Source of the DNA: Penelope pileata
Taxonomy: Eukaryota; Chordata; Aves; Galliformes; Cracidae
Length of the DNA stretch: 64,000 nt
Reading direction: 5' to 3'
NCBI GenBank assembly: GCA_013396635.1
Contig: WBMW01000075.1
Span: 755,101 to 819,100, forward strand
In this document: positions 1 to 13,900 of the stretch, piece after piece
How positions within the stretch are numbered: the stretch's first letter is position 1
Layout of the letters: each line of letters starts with the position of its first letter
The notes under the pieces: model-generated
The model's input: only the letters and a program-made list of their open reading frames with translations
Database searches by the model: none
What the model was told of the DNA's origin: nothing
Program-made: the position numbers and the translations under genes

Positions 1-3000
1 ATGATCCTCTATTTTAAATTCAATGAAGACTGAGTTCAGCATCATTAAAGCCATGAAACTCACTGAAATATGGAGATAATTTGGGCAATACCATTTATTT
101 TCTACAGTTGTATGCAAGTTTAGCTAATAGTTAGGATCTAGAATAGGCGTAACAGAATATAAAATAAACTACTCTTGTGAGATCACCAGAATTATTCAGG
201 CAGGATGCCTTTGGGGAAATGTTTAAACCCTGAATGCCTATGGTTATAAACATTCATGCATAGCCTTATTTGGGAGTAAGGAAAAGGACTACTAAAACAG
301 AAAAGCATTAGCGATATTCAACGTAACGGGTTCTTAGTATTTGGCCCCTAAAGAACAAGAAAATAAAGGGATCGGGATGTTGCAGTGAACACACAAGTGG
401 ACAACTGCTCCTGGAGCTAGGTGTGGCCTGCACCAGACTTTCCTGGAGTGCTAATTACAGTAGGTGGTCATTCCCAGTGACTGCATGTTATTAACTCAGC
501 TCCTTTGATATTGTTACACTTATATGAAGGTACAAAGGATGTGACCCTTGTTTCCAAGTAACTCCTCTGGAGGACTCACAGTCTCCGTTTTCTTTATATG
601 ATCACCTGAGCCCTTACTTGTATCAAAAAATGTGTGCAAGTGCAAAGGAGAAATACACAACCATAAAAGCACTAGCAGCACAGTGATTTACAAGCGTTCA
701 TCTGAAAGGTCACAGATTAAAAAATGGCACAGTTGGCCATGTGGAAAACTGCTTTCAACAGTATTACAAATTTCTGTAGATAACAAAAGCCTCCACATGT
801 GCAAAATGAAGTTATCTACAAAGCTCATGAAATTCCAAATGCTATTGCTCTGAAATAGCAAGTATCTTGAGTGGCACTCATGATTTTCAGCTAGCTATTT
901 CTCTCAGAAATCAAAGCACAGGTTTCTGACTCCTAAGTTTCGTAAACTGCAGCGCAGCCTTTAGTTTAGAAATCCCTTGTTGTTCTGCCTGCTCTTGTGT
1001 TCCTTCACGTTTCTTCCCTCTGCTGTCCCTTAACTCTGTATACCAAGAAGCTCAAGTTTCTGAGTCCTCGATGATGAGACAAAAGAGAACTCCACTTGCT
1101 ACTGAACAGAGAGAACTGAGGTAGCCACACAGTTCCAATAAGGCAACGCCGAAAATAACTCACTACTTGCAAAAATTATTTAGGTGGCAGCACTTTCTGG
1201 TTTTATTTCTTCTTCCCCTTTACATCTTTCTCTCAGACTCTGGAGTTTGAGCAATTACGTAGGAATGATCACGAGGCAAAGAAAGAGGAACTAAAGTTCT
1301 TGAAGTGTATGAGGACTATCATAGTTAAAAAATCTCAAAAGCTTTCAATGTGACAACCCAGATACAAATATGTGAGTTTAGTTTACTTAACAGTTTATCT
1401 AAACTTGCAGAATCTGGAGGAATTTACCTTGAATTCAGAAAGAACTGATATTTTACCCCAGTCAGAAAAGCATCCTAGGTTCTCAAATACATAAAAATAA
1501 GTCCGAATTTATGAGACATCTGTGCACCAAACACTACTTCCGCTAGATATCTAATTGCAAGGCTAGCCCAAACTTTATATTTTACTTACAGCTTGGACAT
1601 GTTTCTCACACTGCTGAACATACAATACATGCCACTTGTACTGCCAAATAGAAAACTCAGGAAGCTCTAGCTACGAGCCATGCCTTCATGCCTGTCTGAA
1701 GCAAGTAATTTCTCATTCAGAGTACAAAAGGCAGGATTATTAGCTCTGGTCTAAATAATTAAATGATATTCTTTGCTTATTTTGTCATTTTACATATAGG
1801 CTCAGCTAAGCTAGGATCTCAAGGAACAGTTTTATAAAGTTTTCCGTAGGCATTTTATCACATTATTCCCTCCCAGCTAAGCAAATATGCTAGTTCAGTA
1901 TTTTGTGAAGAGACTTTTCTGTGTGACAAACCTGCAACAGGTAGGAAAATCCAACCTAGCTTTTACATCTGGCGCTGAATGGAATATTTTGGAGGTAAAA
2001 AATACAACAAAAATCCTTCTTTGTATCAGCTCGGAGGAAATAGAGACTTTATTGGTATCTCATGCCACAGATAGATGCTCTGTTGCTTTGCCAAGTACCA
2101 GGGGAAGGATGGGGAAAGAGGCAATCAGCACCTCCCACAGTGTTATCAGACACCAACTGAACAGAATTAGAGTAACACTTCAACAGTCAACAGAACGAAA
2201 CACTTGCTGAATGTTCAAGCCCAGTCCCACACTCATCTTTTACAAACACAAGCAACTTAAAATCTGTACAAATTGTGTATCTTAACTCTGAAGACATAAC
2301 AATGTTTTGCTTGTTTCTGGTGTGCGGGACAATGAATGTCTTATTCTAAAAGAGAGAAATTGTTACCTTTCCACTTAATTTACAAACAGACTAACAAGTA
2401 TAAAAATAATTTTGAGATGTTACAATAACCACATTTACGTACCCACATAATACTGAGTGTGAATTAAAATATGAATTTCATACAGCAGAGTAATATTGAC
2501 TATATACAGACAAGTCATATTGCTATGAGAAACTTAACTTCAAAAATTTAATTCTTTAAGCCCAAATTTTGCTTTTTGACAGAAAGACAAGAGAGCTTAG
2601 AACACTCTTCAGGGATTACGACACAAGGTTTCCATCAAATCTTCTCTTGAGACAAACCAGAGCATTTGATGCCAGAGGAAAGAACCCTACAGTTTTGTGC
2701 TCACTGAGGCTTTCCCACAGCAATGCTCTTCTACCCTATTCCCCAGCTCCCAAAGTATCTTTTCTGTCCTTGACAAAGTTCTCCTTTCACCCCATATCAT
2801 AGATAGGGGGGATTTGAGAAAGGGAACGTATTGCCATCTCTCTCATCCCTGGAATCACAAACTACAGCACTGTGTAGGAATAGTTAATATAAAGGTTTTT
2901 TCTTTTTAAAAATTCTGAACATCATGACCAAAATAGACAATTATCTTAAGATCTTTGAGTGTCAGATATGCAAAAGACAAAAATAACTAACTAGTACCTT

Positions 3001-6000
3001 GCTCAGGTTGCAAATCAAGGCACACTCCTCATTTAGGCATTAAGGATGAGATAAACCAAATTACAAACTCTTCTCTTTGGTTATGCTTTAGTGCTAGCAC
3101 CTTTTATTAAACACTAACTTAGTTAAACACTGCACACTCATCTGTTTATGGTAAAGTGAAGCACATAACTGGAGGAGGTTCATCACTCAGATTGAGATAG
3201 TAGTGTACTGCCTGAGTATGGCATGGAGACCTTTAGAAAGGAGTCTAAGTAGTTGACGCAGCCCAGGAGAACTGCCAGGCACTGCAGCATTGCATCTTCC
3301 ATTGCCACTGACTGGAAGAAAGAAATGCTCAAATGTAAACAGGCATTCATATGCAAGACTTGTCCAGTGCACACTGACTAGACAGGGACTGACAACAACT
3401 GGAACATGACACAAAATGTAAAACATTCTTAAGAACTTAATTCTAGTTGTTCACCACTTTTTCCAGTTTTCCACTTTTTCCAAGCACTGAGAATAGCTTC
3501 CCAGCAAGTCTAATATATTTCAAAAACATGAGCTTAGTTGTTTTCTCCTGTGCAATAACTCACATAAGCTCTAAACGCACGATTCTTCAATGATGTATGA
3601 AATAACCCTTTGCCTTTGGAGACAAAAAACACATTAAGAACTATTCTAATTGCTTTATTTGACTGCGTGGTGATTGACCATTGTGAAATTTAAACGTAAA
3701 TTTAGTTACATTTTACTAGTATCTGTACCAGTTTTAATCATTAGATTTCTAGGCTAAGATTTTAAGAGTACCACAAGTTAGACTCCTAGAACTTAATTAA
3801 GGATACAGAGATGTGGCCTAATTTTCAACCTTGTTACAAATTCAGTCACTCATTCTACAGCCAAATACAATCCACAAGACTATTATATTCTCCAAAGAAA
3901 TTTCACAAATCTAATTTTAAAAGATATCTGATCAGCTTCAAGCTAAGGTACCTATTTCTTTGCCAGACAAGTGCACTTCGTCCACTTGGTGGCTTTAGGC
4001 TAAAGCCAGAGCGGCACCCCAAAAGTCAGGAAATTCAGGTACTATAACTTAGCTCAAACCACGTGGTTATAGTTGCAGATATTTAATAAAGATACATGGA
4101 TCTACCTCCTTTGAAACATTAATAGTAACTTTTACTCCAGAAAGTTTTTGAATAGCAGTCAATCCTATGAACATGTCAAACAGTTGAGATGTTAACTCAA
4201 AACTGAAGTACTTGAGCTCTAAAGGACTAATGAGAAGAAATTTAAATTAGTTGTTTTGGAGGGATGAATAAAGATTCACTGGAAAAAGAAACCGTGCCAT
4301 TTATCTCCCTACTCTGTCATATATGCTATTAAGATACAAAGCAAATAAGAAGTAATTTGTCATCAGTTTTGAGTGCTCACTTACTGCAGAACATAAAACT
4401 GTAATATGGAGAGAAATGCAGTGCAATCCACTGTATATTTCAGTGTTAAAAAGTTGACCTGTAACCTAAAATACATTAGAATGCCAACAAACCTCGTAGT
4501 TTCCTCAATGAAAAAGCACACTAGACACTAACTGTTCATTTTAACAGCACACGTCTGTATCAGCTCTCAGCAGATCAAGTGTAGCCTGTCTCAATGGAAT
4601 GAATTTGAAACGTTGCAAAAATTAAGGATATATTCACATAGGAGATAATAGAACAAATACTCATAACCAAAACGTGAGGAACAGATCCCAATAACAGTGA
4701 TAAATGTTTATGATTCCATGTTGCTGTCAACTGTACTGTCTCTTATGTATTTCATCAGAACTAGTAAGCTAGTCTGGCATGTATTTTGTACTCAGAGAGC
4801 AGTAGCTTACATATTTCCAATCTCAGTTCTGTATTCTATTAACTTAAGCACTTTGATTACATACTCTCTCTCGCAGTAGGCACGTGCAAAACGCTTCAAG
4901 ATGGTATGTGCGTAAAGAGCATTCCAGATATGCTTCTCTTTTCAGGGAATTCATGAAACATACCATTTAATTCTGCTGCTAGTCCACAAGTTAGCTGTAG
5001 TATGTAAAATGAATTAAGCACCAATGCCTTTCCATCACTTGACAGAAAACAGCAGCACAAGCCAGTGTCAATTAGAGTGGTGCTGTGCCAACAGCTACCC
5101 CATCAAACGTGCATCTCTGTTGGAGCACAACAGAGGAGTAGATCATCATAGAAAAGGCCTATTAATTTTAAACCTACAAGATAATCCAGGAACATCCTTA
5201 TTAAAAACTGTGTTTAAAATTTATTTATTTAATAAACATATATTTTTAAAATAAATATTTATGTCTATTATATTTTTATCTATTTCCCTTAAGAAGTTAA
5301 AGAAGCCTTTATTATATTTAGAGCACAAATGGTTGAATTTTGATAAATTATTTGAAAAGGTTTTATATTTAAATGTGAGCTCTGTACAGATAAGTGATAA
5401 TTATACAAATTGTAAAATATTTTAGCACCAAATGAACCTGTCATATTTACACACGCTATTAAGTGAACAAACAAGACATTCTTCTTTTAGTTGGGGAAAT
5501 TATTACCAAATGGGGGGAAAAAAAAAAAAAAGTAATCTTTCCAATGGCAGCTTCTTAAAGTTCTCACAGGTTTTCGATTGTTTAGGTTGAAAATATTTGA
5601 GAATTATTCAGGTTCCTAGACTACTTTGCATTGAGCAACATTGTTACCTAAGACACAGCTGCTTTAAGCACAGGATTTCAACTTCACACAAACTCTAACG
5701 CCATGAGTTTCAGGAACTCTTCCACTAGCTTTGTGCACAAGGTCTCACATACGAGTGTTCTGAGAGCTCCCTCAACAAGAATAACAGCCCTTAAAATAGT
5801 GCTGCATGCACAGGACCTTCTAAGCAGTTTCTCTGTCAATGGGAGTACTACCACCACCCCAAGCTAAGCCCAGGAAAGAGCATATATGTCTTTGCAGATG
5901 TTTAGATCTAGTAATAAAGATATCCATGCCTCCAAAAATGCACCTTAACACATTTAGTGAAATTACAACACTCTCTGAACTAAGCTTCCCACCTTTCTGT

Positions 6001-7842
6001 TTCATTAGCACAACTGCCTCATTTTTGCCTTTTAAACTCATCTCCTCCAAGCAAGCACAGGAAGCTGCAGCAAGGCAAAAATACTGATATTGGGCATCTC
6101 AAAGTGGCCATCCTATTTGAATCATAGAACAGCTTGCGTTGGAAGGGATCTCAAAGATCATCCAGTTCCAACCACCCTGCCGTGGGCAGGGCTGCCAACC
6201 ACCAGGTGAGGCTGCCCACAGCCCCATCCAACCTGGCCCTGAATGCCTCCAGGGATGGAGGCTATTAATGTGTCCTATTATAAGACTGCATCTATGCATT
6301 ATGAAATCAAGAACACAATATCCTCAAGTCAAAGGATGGTTGCTGAGGGTTTCCCAAAAACTGTCCACATAATTAATTTCCAGAATTTAAAGCAATAATG
6401 CTAAATGCTAAGATTTGAACACAGAAATTAATTTTCCCATTGAGCTGCCAAATAGCTTACAATTAGACGATGTCCTAAGATAGAAAGCAGACATTCTGAT
6501 AAATTGATGGCTTCATTTAATGTCAATTTTTCAATTGTTAATCCTTAGCTTCTTATTTGTTGAGCCTTTCGGTATTGAAAAAACTAAATTTACGTGTTCA
6601 GGGTTTTTTAGTGTCATGGAACTAAGATTATTCACACAAACCTCTTCCACCCATTTAGAAACTCTTTAGGTTGTCTAAAATCAAAGTGCTGATACTAATT
6701 TTAGAATAAATATCCATTGTTCATACTCATCTTCAAGTTAGTTCCAAAGAATTCCCTTAAAAAAAAAAAATCACCCAAAAAGCACAACATGATAAAATGT
6801 GTCCGAAGAGCATATATAAAGGAAATGAAAATAAGGTAAGCTGTTCTGTTTTCCTTTAAAGTAAACGGCATATTTAGTTTGGTTTTACATCTGTTATGAC
6901 TCTACAGAGATTGTTTTCTACCTCCCTGCTTTGAAATAGGTAGAGATATAATATAGTCTAAAGCTTTTTATTTTTCCTATAATAAGTAATTTTAAGTTTA
7001 AAATAAGTTATTTGTTGCTTAAATTCAAACACACCTTCCTTCCTAAAGCATATGATGTAGCCATAATTGATCTAATTTCAAAAGAAATACAGAAACATTA
7101 ATGTATTTATCATTGTGCTTTTCCTTTTAAATACCAGTAGTACAACTTGATTTTATCTTGCAGTAAATTGAGTATTTTTCTAGTCAGCTTTCAGGAGAAG
7201 CCTTAAGATAAACTAGCAGATAAAGTACTTACACATTAGAATATTTTGTTAGGAAAAAAAAAAAGAACACTATTAAAAGGTTGTAACTACAGACTGATTT
7301 ATAATTTCTCTCTGAATAACTCTTCCTCTACTGATTCTTGCAACTTCTGTAATTTTCTTGTGCATAAATAAACAAAATCACACAGCTTCAACAAAAGACT
7401 GATCAATAAAGCATGAAACCACAAACAACAGACAACTACATTCAGGAACAAGTATGATCTTATGAACAGCAGATAAATAACTCTGTGTCTTGGTAGGAAA
7501 ACAAGTCACTTTAATGAAGATTTGAATTTGAAGTACTGATTCCAGCAGATTTGATAACCTACTGTAGTCTTCCACTTCTTCGATGGAAAAGAGCAGAAAT
7601 TGGCAATTTAATACTTGTAAGCACAGCTCTGGAATCAGACCTCAAATTTATTCTTAAGTAAATTCTGCAGATCAAGCTTATGCAAACTCTTACTTTGTTA
7701 AGTAGCATTTTCGTCAAAAACAGAAATGACAGATTTCAGAATGTTACCAACACTGACATTCTAAATCGACCATTTTAGTACAATATATTTTTCCATAATC
7801 AAGTTAGAAAATGATTAACTCAACATTCAGAAGACAGATTAC
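1..7842 (-). other. ITSN1: ITSN1 intron (3'-most in window), incomplete
   Basis: This stretch is AT-rich intronic DNA. It contains a CR1 tail at 6119-6262, A-runs near 5518-5532, 6759-6771 and 7253-7265, and a very AT-rich patch at 5210-5290. I found no exon that continues intersectin after residue 607, no RNA gene and no coherent open frame; the short open frames are chance. Confidence 0.85.
6119..6262 (-). mobile_element. CR1 LINE 3' fragment
   Basis: It starts with the inverted CR1 terminal motif (AATCATAGAA), then GTTGGAAGGGATCTCAAAGA and TCCAACC, and ends near CCTCCAGGGATGG. This is the reverse complement of the CR1 3' untranslated end. The copy is heavily 5'-truncated and non-coding. 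Confidence 0.85.
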
Positions 7843-7982
7843 CTTCAGCTGATTATTGAAAATATCAATTTCCTGAAGTTTAGACCTGGTTTCTTTTTCT
7901 ACTTCATCTAGCTGGTCTCGAAGCTGTTGACGGGCTAGTTCCTTGGCTTCTAAGGCTCTTTTGATAGTAAGAAGAGAATCTC
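7843..7982 (-). CDS. ITSN1: ITSN1 exon, coiled coil, fifth segment (last exon in window)
   Basis: This 140-nt exon (phase 1 in, phase 0 out) encodes residues 561-607. It begins [20 protein letters not shown] and ends [10 protein letters not shown]. The donor is AAG|GTAATC at 7842-7837. The next family exon, which should start ELREIHNKQ-like, is not found in the remaining 7.8 kb. Acceptor TTTAAAAACAG. Confidence 0.95.
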
Positions 7983-10900
7983 CTGTTTTTAAACATATTG
8001 TGAAATAAATATTTTCTTACATGGAGAATTTGATGTGACGGAACACATTTTTCAAAATGCATCTTGCAATGTAGGAAATATTACAGAGTATGCTGTGTAA
8101 TGCAACACCATGGCTTTTACACAAACTGATTTAGACTTACAAAAAATACACTTACTATGCAAACTGTTCTGTTGAACTTGCTTTAGCTGGTCATTGAGTA
8201 ATTGCTTTTCTGGAATCAACCTTCCAAGCATCTGCTGAGATTCCTGAGTAGAGGACAAGGAGAGAGGAAAAAAAGACAAGAAAAACACAGTAAAGGTGAG
8301 TGATGGATGATGACCATAGCCGTAAGACCTCTCATTTACATTTCTTCTGAAACGACTCTCTACTTTTCCACACAGTAAATCATTTATTATCGCTAGTATA
8401 GAAGCGCTATCTGTGTGATACCTCTGCTCTGAAATGGTTCTCTGCTAATTTGTCCTGGCTTGTTTTTTTGCTGGTTTGGGGTTTTTTTGAATACAAAACG
8501 AGTGAGAATATCAAACTTAAGCTTATTACTTAAGAACTGATTTCCCATTGAATATGGGAATTGGATTGGAAATAAATGAAAGTGAACACAAAATAAGACA
8601 AAGATAGATTTCAGGATATCTTAAAAAAAAAAAAAGCACTTAACAGTTTCTCATTTTAATAAATAAACATTAACTTTGATAAGGAATAGAAAGACAAATA
8701 TTATCAGTTTATATAAAAAAAAGAAAAGAAAGGCTCTCACCTTATGGCCAAAAGCAACACAACACAAATTCTGTTAGATGAGAACAGAGATTCCTAAAGC
8801 TCTATATTTAGTACTCCTGAAAGAGGATTAGGCCCTCTCCGAATTTCAACATGCATTCATAGGATTTTGCACTGAAATTACAGGAGACTCCGCAGATGAG
8901 AAATTCATCCTCTGGTGGATTATATAGTCTTTGCTCTTTTTGGAGGATGAAATGCTACTTCATACACTTCAACAGAAGCCCTGGCCTCCAACTTAAAGTT
9001 AATAGAACAAATTACAGAAGCACAATGTGAAACAGCTGATTTTATAAAGCTGTCCAAGTGTCAACGTCTCATCTTTCAGACAAACTATGCCATTTATTTC
9101 AGCAGCTACCTTGAACTGCAAGTCTTTGAGGAACATCTGACAATTCCAATTTGTCAAAAAGGACTGTGAATGAAATAATACAATTCTAGGAATAAATGTC
9201 ACCTAATCAATCATTTAATACCAGAACGAGTCCAATGACAAGTTTTTAATTTTTGTTACAGGAACACAAGCTTGACCCTAGTGACATGATTTCATAGTTG
9301 CACCTTACTGATAGCAGTCTATGAGCCCCCAGTGTGCGGCTCAGATCTTCTGACTGCGCAACGACCACAGACCGCTGTAATCTCTTTATGTTCCATAAGA
9401 CTTACTTAGGCAGCACAGCAGAGTCGAGGACTTCATAAATTCATTAAGTATCAAAATTAAGATAAGCTATGAATTTTACTGTTATGAGTTATATATGCCC
9501 CTCACTGTTTTGCTGTATTGCCTATTGCATTTTTCAGCTCCTCAAGGATACCATGAAGGCCAGACACTCCTATCACGGGCCTGTTATTCCTTATCTAGAA
9601 ACAAAAGAGAAACAGCAATGTATAATGCAGCATTTTCTAAATTGTCTGCCTGAGGAGGCCTGCCTTGTTTCCAACAAATCACCATTACTATGTTCTAAAA
9701 ACACGTGCAATACATTGCCCTTTGCAGTTACGCTTCCCCCTTCCACCAAACACCCTCCCCACTCAAATACCTGCGTGTTGCATGTCATAGTTAGGGATGA
9801 AAAGTTTAAAAAGAATTATTAAATTAGTATAGTACATAGGTATCGTGGAAATGAACTTCTCAAGCAGTATTACTCAAGAAAGATAGTCTCTAATAGACTA
9901 AATGTATTGAGGAATAAACCTCGAGAAAAAAGGAAAGGAAACCAGCCTTCCAGGCACAAGGGTATCAAAATTGTATCATTCCAGTCAAGGAACCATTTAG
10001 TTAAGACAAATAGCAGAATGAATCTCAAATTGAGCCAGGATTTACAGAAAAAATATCATTCTTCAGGTACAAAAATTAATATAGGACAATATTTCAGAGT
10101 AGAATGTAAACCTAAACTGTTTATTTTTGAAAAGCAGACCACTTCTGAAATCCAGACTATTAAATTTGAATACATGGAATAATTTGTACTGTATTTAAGA
10201 ACAGAAAATGCCAAGGGACCACAAGGGTCAAGTTCTGTTTCCTGCTATCACACACAACCGCGCAACATCTATCTAGTCCAAGAGGGTCTGCCACACACTC
10301 TTCCACATCCTCTAGTTCTACTGAGGAAACAGATGGAAGAAATTAATGGCATCACTAGCACTGTAGTTTCATGCAACAAAAAATTTCTGTATAGTAGCAG
10401 AAAGCAAAAGAAAAACCAAGTTCCCATAAACATAACAAGGGAGAATTTTCTTTTCTGACTCTATCCTCTGAGAAAGACGGTGCATGAGAAACTGAGACCC
10501 CACTAATACATTATAAGCCTCTGCCACATTCCCTGCTCCCAGTTCTTCAAACGAAAGCCAAATTACTTCGGAGCCAAATTGTTCATCAAGGGGCAAAATA
10601 ATCTCTGCAGATTAACTAGCAGAAGCCCTGTAAAAGACAGCGTACATGTGGTTCAAACACACACAGTTGTTTAGAAGACAGCATCCTTCCAACCACCCCT
10701 GGAAATAACACTCTACAAGATACAAGAGATTCATGTAACTAGCACAAATTTTCATCAGCCAGAATTAACTGTTACGTAATTTCTTTCAAAATTTTAATCA
10801 ACCTCCATCTTGAAACTAATTAATAGGTTAAAGAACAATTACTTTTTTTTTTTTTTTTTAATTTAACTCACTTTCCATACCAAGAGTCACATGTATTAAA

Positions 10901-13900
10901 TGATAATATTTCCAGGTAAAGATCTAATACGCCACAAAGAGAATTCCCAATATTAACTTTTAATCTACTGGAGAGTTTAGAGGATCAAATATGCCTTTTA
11001 AAAAGTCACATACCACTTTGCTCTTTCCTCTACAGATTAGACAGTAAAAATTAAAGGATATTTTTCAGGAAAAAAATTTTCACCTTTTCGACTAACCAGT
11101 TGCACTTCTTTCTGCGATTATAATTATGATAAACCCCTCAAGCAAAACTAACTGAAATATTAGTGGTAGAGATCAATGATCACCTAAGAGAAGACAGTAT
11201 CACAAAGCCACACCTACTGCTGTCAACCTAAAATAAAAAACACCTCAAACCCAAAAATCCAAAAAAACAACCACCAAGAGAGTCAAGTGTAATTTTCATT
11301 ACAGGAGTGTTGCCACAGTCATTGTGAATGAAGCAACTTAAAAAGTGAATAGTTAGAAGTGCACTACTTAAGATACTGGCTACATACCATCCAGTACCAA
11401 TGAGTAGAGAAAGTTACATTTCAGATACAGAAGTAGAAAAGAATGCTAGGATTAGATCTAGAATTAACTGGTTTAACTGGCAAATTTAATTTTGAAAATT
11501 TATTTTTTTGTAATAAAAAATAAAAGCATCAAAGAATCACTTTACTGAGGTCATTTCTTTCAGCACAAAATCAGAAGTCACTGCAATAAAAATACATCAC
11601 AAGATTTGATTCCCCTCATCCCAAAACCCATTTATTTACTACTCCACAAAAGAGGATACCGTGAGAAAGAAGCAGTAATCACAGTTATATAGGAATTACT
11701 TCCTACAGTTGAAGGTATGTCTGAAGAGTAATACAGCAAAATGACAAAGCACCTACAATAACTGCTTGCATACAAGACACAACATTGTATTTTGTGCCAA
11801 GTTTGCTTAGAATATTGACGCAGTTAAGGAGCTCAAAGTGCAAGGCTAAGAACAAAATTAGAGAACGTTTCCTTACCTGTAGCTGCTGTTGCAAATGGGT
11901 GATTTCTGCAATTCTCAGTTCTCTAGATTTATTTGTACTTTCAATTTCTTGTCTTTGGGTAGACAGCCGACATCTGATATCCTGAAGCTTTCCCTCCAAC
12001 TGATTTTTTTTATCATTCTTTAGACAAAAAGAAAAAGACCTCTTTGTTTTTACCAGAATGCTTCTCACAGAAGTCAGGATATAAGAAGTACTTCTATTCT
12101 ACACTTAAAGTTGAAATTATAGAAAATAAATAGGACCATATCACAGACGTTTCCATGTTTATGTGTTTTATCTGCAATGCAATCACTTACTAGAGCTTCC
12201 AGCTCAAATTCTAAAGTCTTCTTCTTTGCCTTGAGAACAACTATGTCCTCTTGTTCTTTGTTTCTTTGATTTAGTAGTTCTTGCCGACGGTTACGTTCCC
12301 ATTCAAGCTGCCTTTGCCTCTCAAGTTCCCGTTTTGCAGCCTTTAGCATTTAACAAAACCAAAACAAAAAGATATGAAAGATCTATTTTGAGAAACTGTT
12401 CTAATCACTGATAATCATATTCCAATGTGTGATAAAAAACAAGTTAATAAAAACATGCTGTTAAACTGTGGAATAAGTGTACCTCTATTTAAGTGTATAA
12501 AGTGCTCAATTGCTTAGATGCTCACTTGAAAGCACTGGTGCTTCACTGTATGACAGATATTTGACTAAACAGAATATCATGTGATTTTAATAGGTTTCCC
12601 AAGACTCAATTTTCTGATTTAATAAGTTGTTTCACATCAAGACTTCAAGAAAAAATGCTTCAAAATAGATCAAATCTCTCTCCAACATTAGGCATTCTCC
12701 AGTTTTGCAAAGAGTAGCCAAATAAATGCTCCACACTGGATGTACTGTTGATTGGTAACGTGAGAATGTAGCAGTTTTTATTAAGTTAATCAGTACATTT
12801 TCTTTAACAAATTCACTCATCACAGGAAAATGAATGCCACCAATGCTCACAAGTTTTCCACCATTAATTCAAGCATCTCTTTACATTAAAGGGAATAATT
12901 GGTTTTATTTTTAAAGAAATCAGAGACCAGGACCGTACTATCCTAGATCTAAACAGCTGCTGCATTCATTTCACATGAAAAATTATGAGATAGCCAGTTC
13001 TTTCCTTACCTTCAAAAATCCCAAAATTTAAGTTCATTGTTTAAATGTTTGCTTAGTAAAAACATAGATGGTAAAATATTTAGTGTACACATTCTATTCC
13101 GTTCTAAACAAACACAGATCTCAGTGACACATCCACCTTCCTTTTATTCAGCTGGTTACCTCTCTTCTTTCTATTTCTTTCCTCCTTTCTTCTTCTCTCT
13201 GCCGTTCCAATTCCCGTTGTTTTTCCAACTGTTTCTCTAGCTCCAGTTGTCTTTTCCGTTCTTGCTCTTGCCGCTCACGTTCTTTCCTTTCTTGCTCTGC
13301 CCGTTCCAGCTGTGCTAGTCGCTCTTGTTCTTTGCGTTGCTGTTCCAGGAGAGCCTGCCTCCGTTTTTCAAGTTCTAGATTGCCACGTTCAAAGTTCTCA
13401 CGTTTTTTATCTTCAAACGTAACTTTAATGTTTGGAGACATAGAGCAAAGGAGAATAAAACAATGCTTTAGCATCTTACAAAAATCTTTCATGTATGCTG
13501 AATCAAAGTGAAATTATCTTCCAACAATACTAGAAACAGCACTCAACTGATAGTATAGCTCTACAGGTAATCCTACATTTCATCATTAGCTTTTATATTG
13601 TAGTTCTCTTTAAACCCACATCCTGAGGTAATTAAAGAGTGAATTTCAGTCCCCATTCTTCATGATCTTGAGTTCCTCTACACATTTAATAACAGCAACA
13701 GCACAAGAACCAGCACTTCTTTTACTACAAGCAAAGCAAAGAATTCAGCCAAAGATGCTACCAAAAAGTCATTATGCAAATGACCGGAATGTATTTAAGC
13801 TTGATATTCTCCTGAGATTAATCGTTACTGTCAGGAAATGAAATACCTTGCTAAGTTCTTGAGTAGCAGAACTCAGGAAGACTAGATTCTTGCAGATTTC

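Noticed and set aside
1887..2210. 107-codon plus-strand open frame
   Set aside because: No domain or codon pattern supports it; intronic.
7300..7380. A possible alternative terminal exon: after TTACAG the minus strand reads KLQESVEEELFREKL then a stop, in the phase left by exon 7843-7982
   Set aside because: The sequence before the AG is purine-rich with no pyrimidine tract, no polyadenylation signal follows closely, and the residues do not match intersectin. Probably chance coiled-coil-like sequence.
9469..9822. 117-codon plus-strand open frame
   Set aside because: No domain, no splice or promoter context, intronic and antisense to ITSN1; composition looks random.
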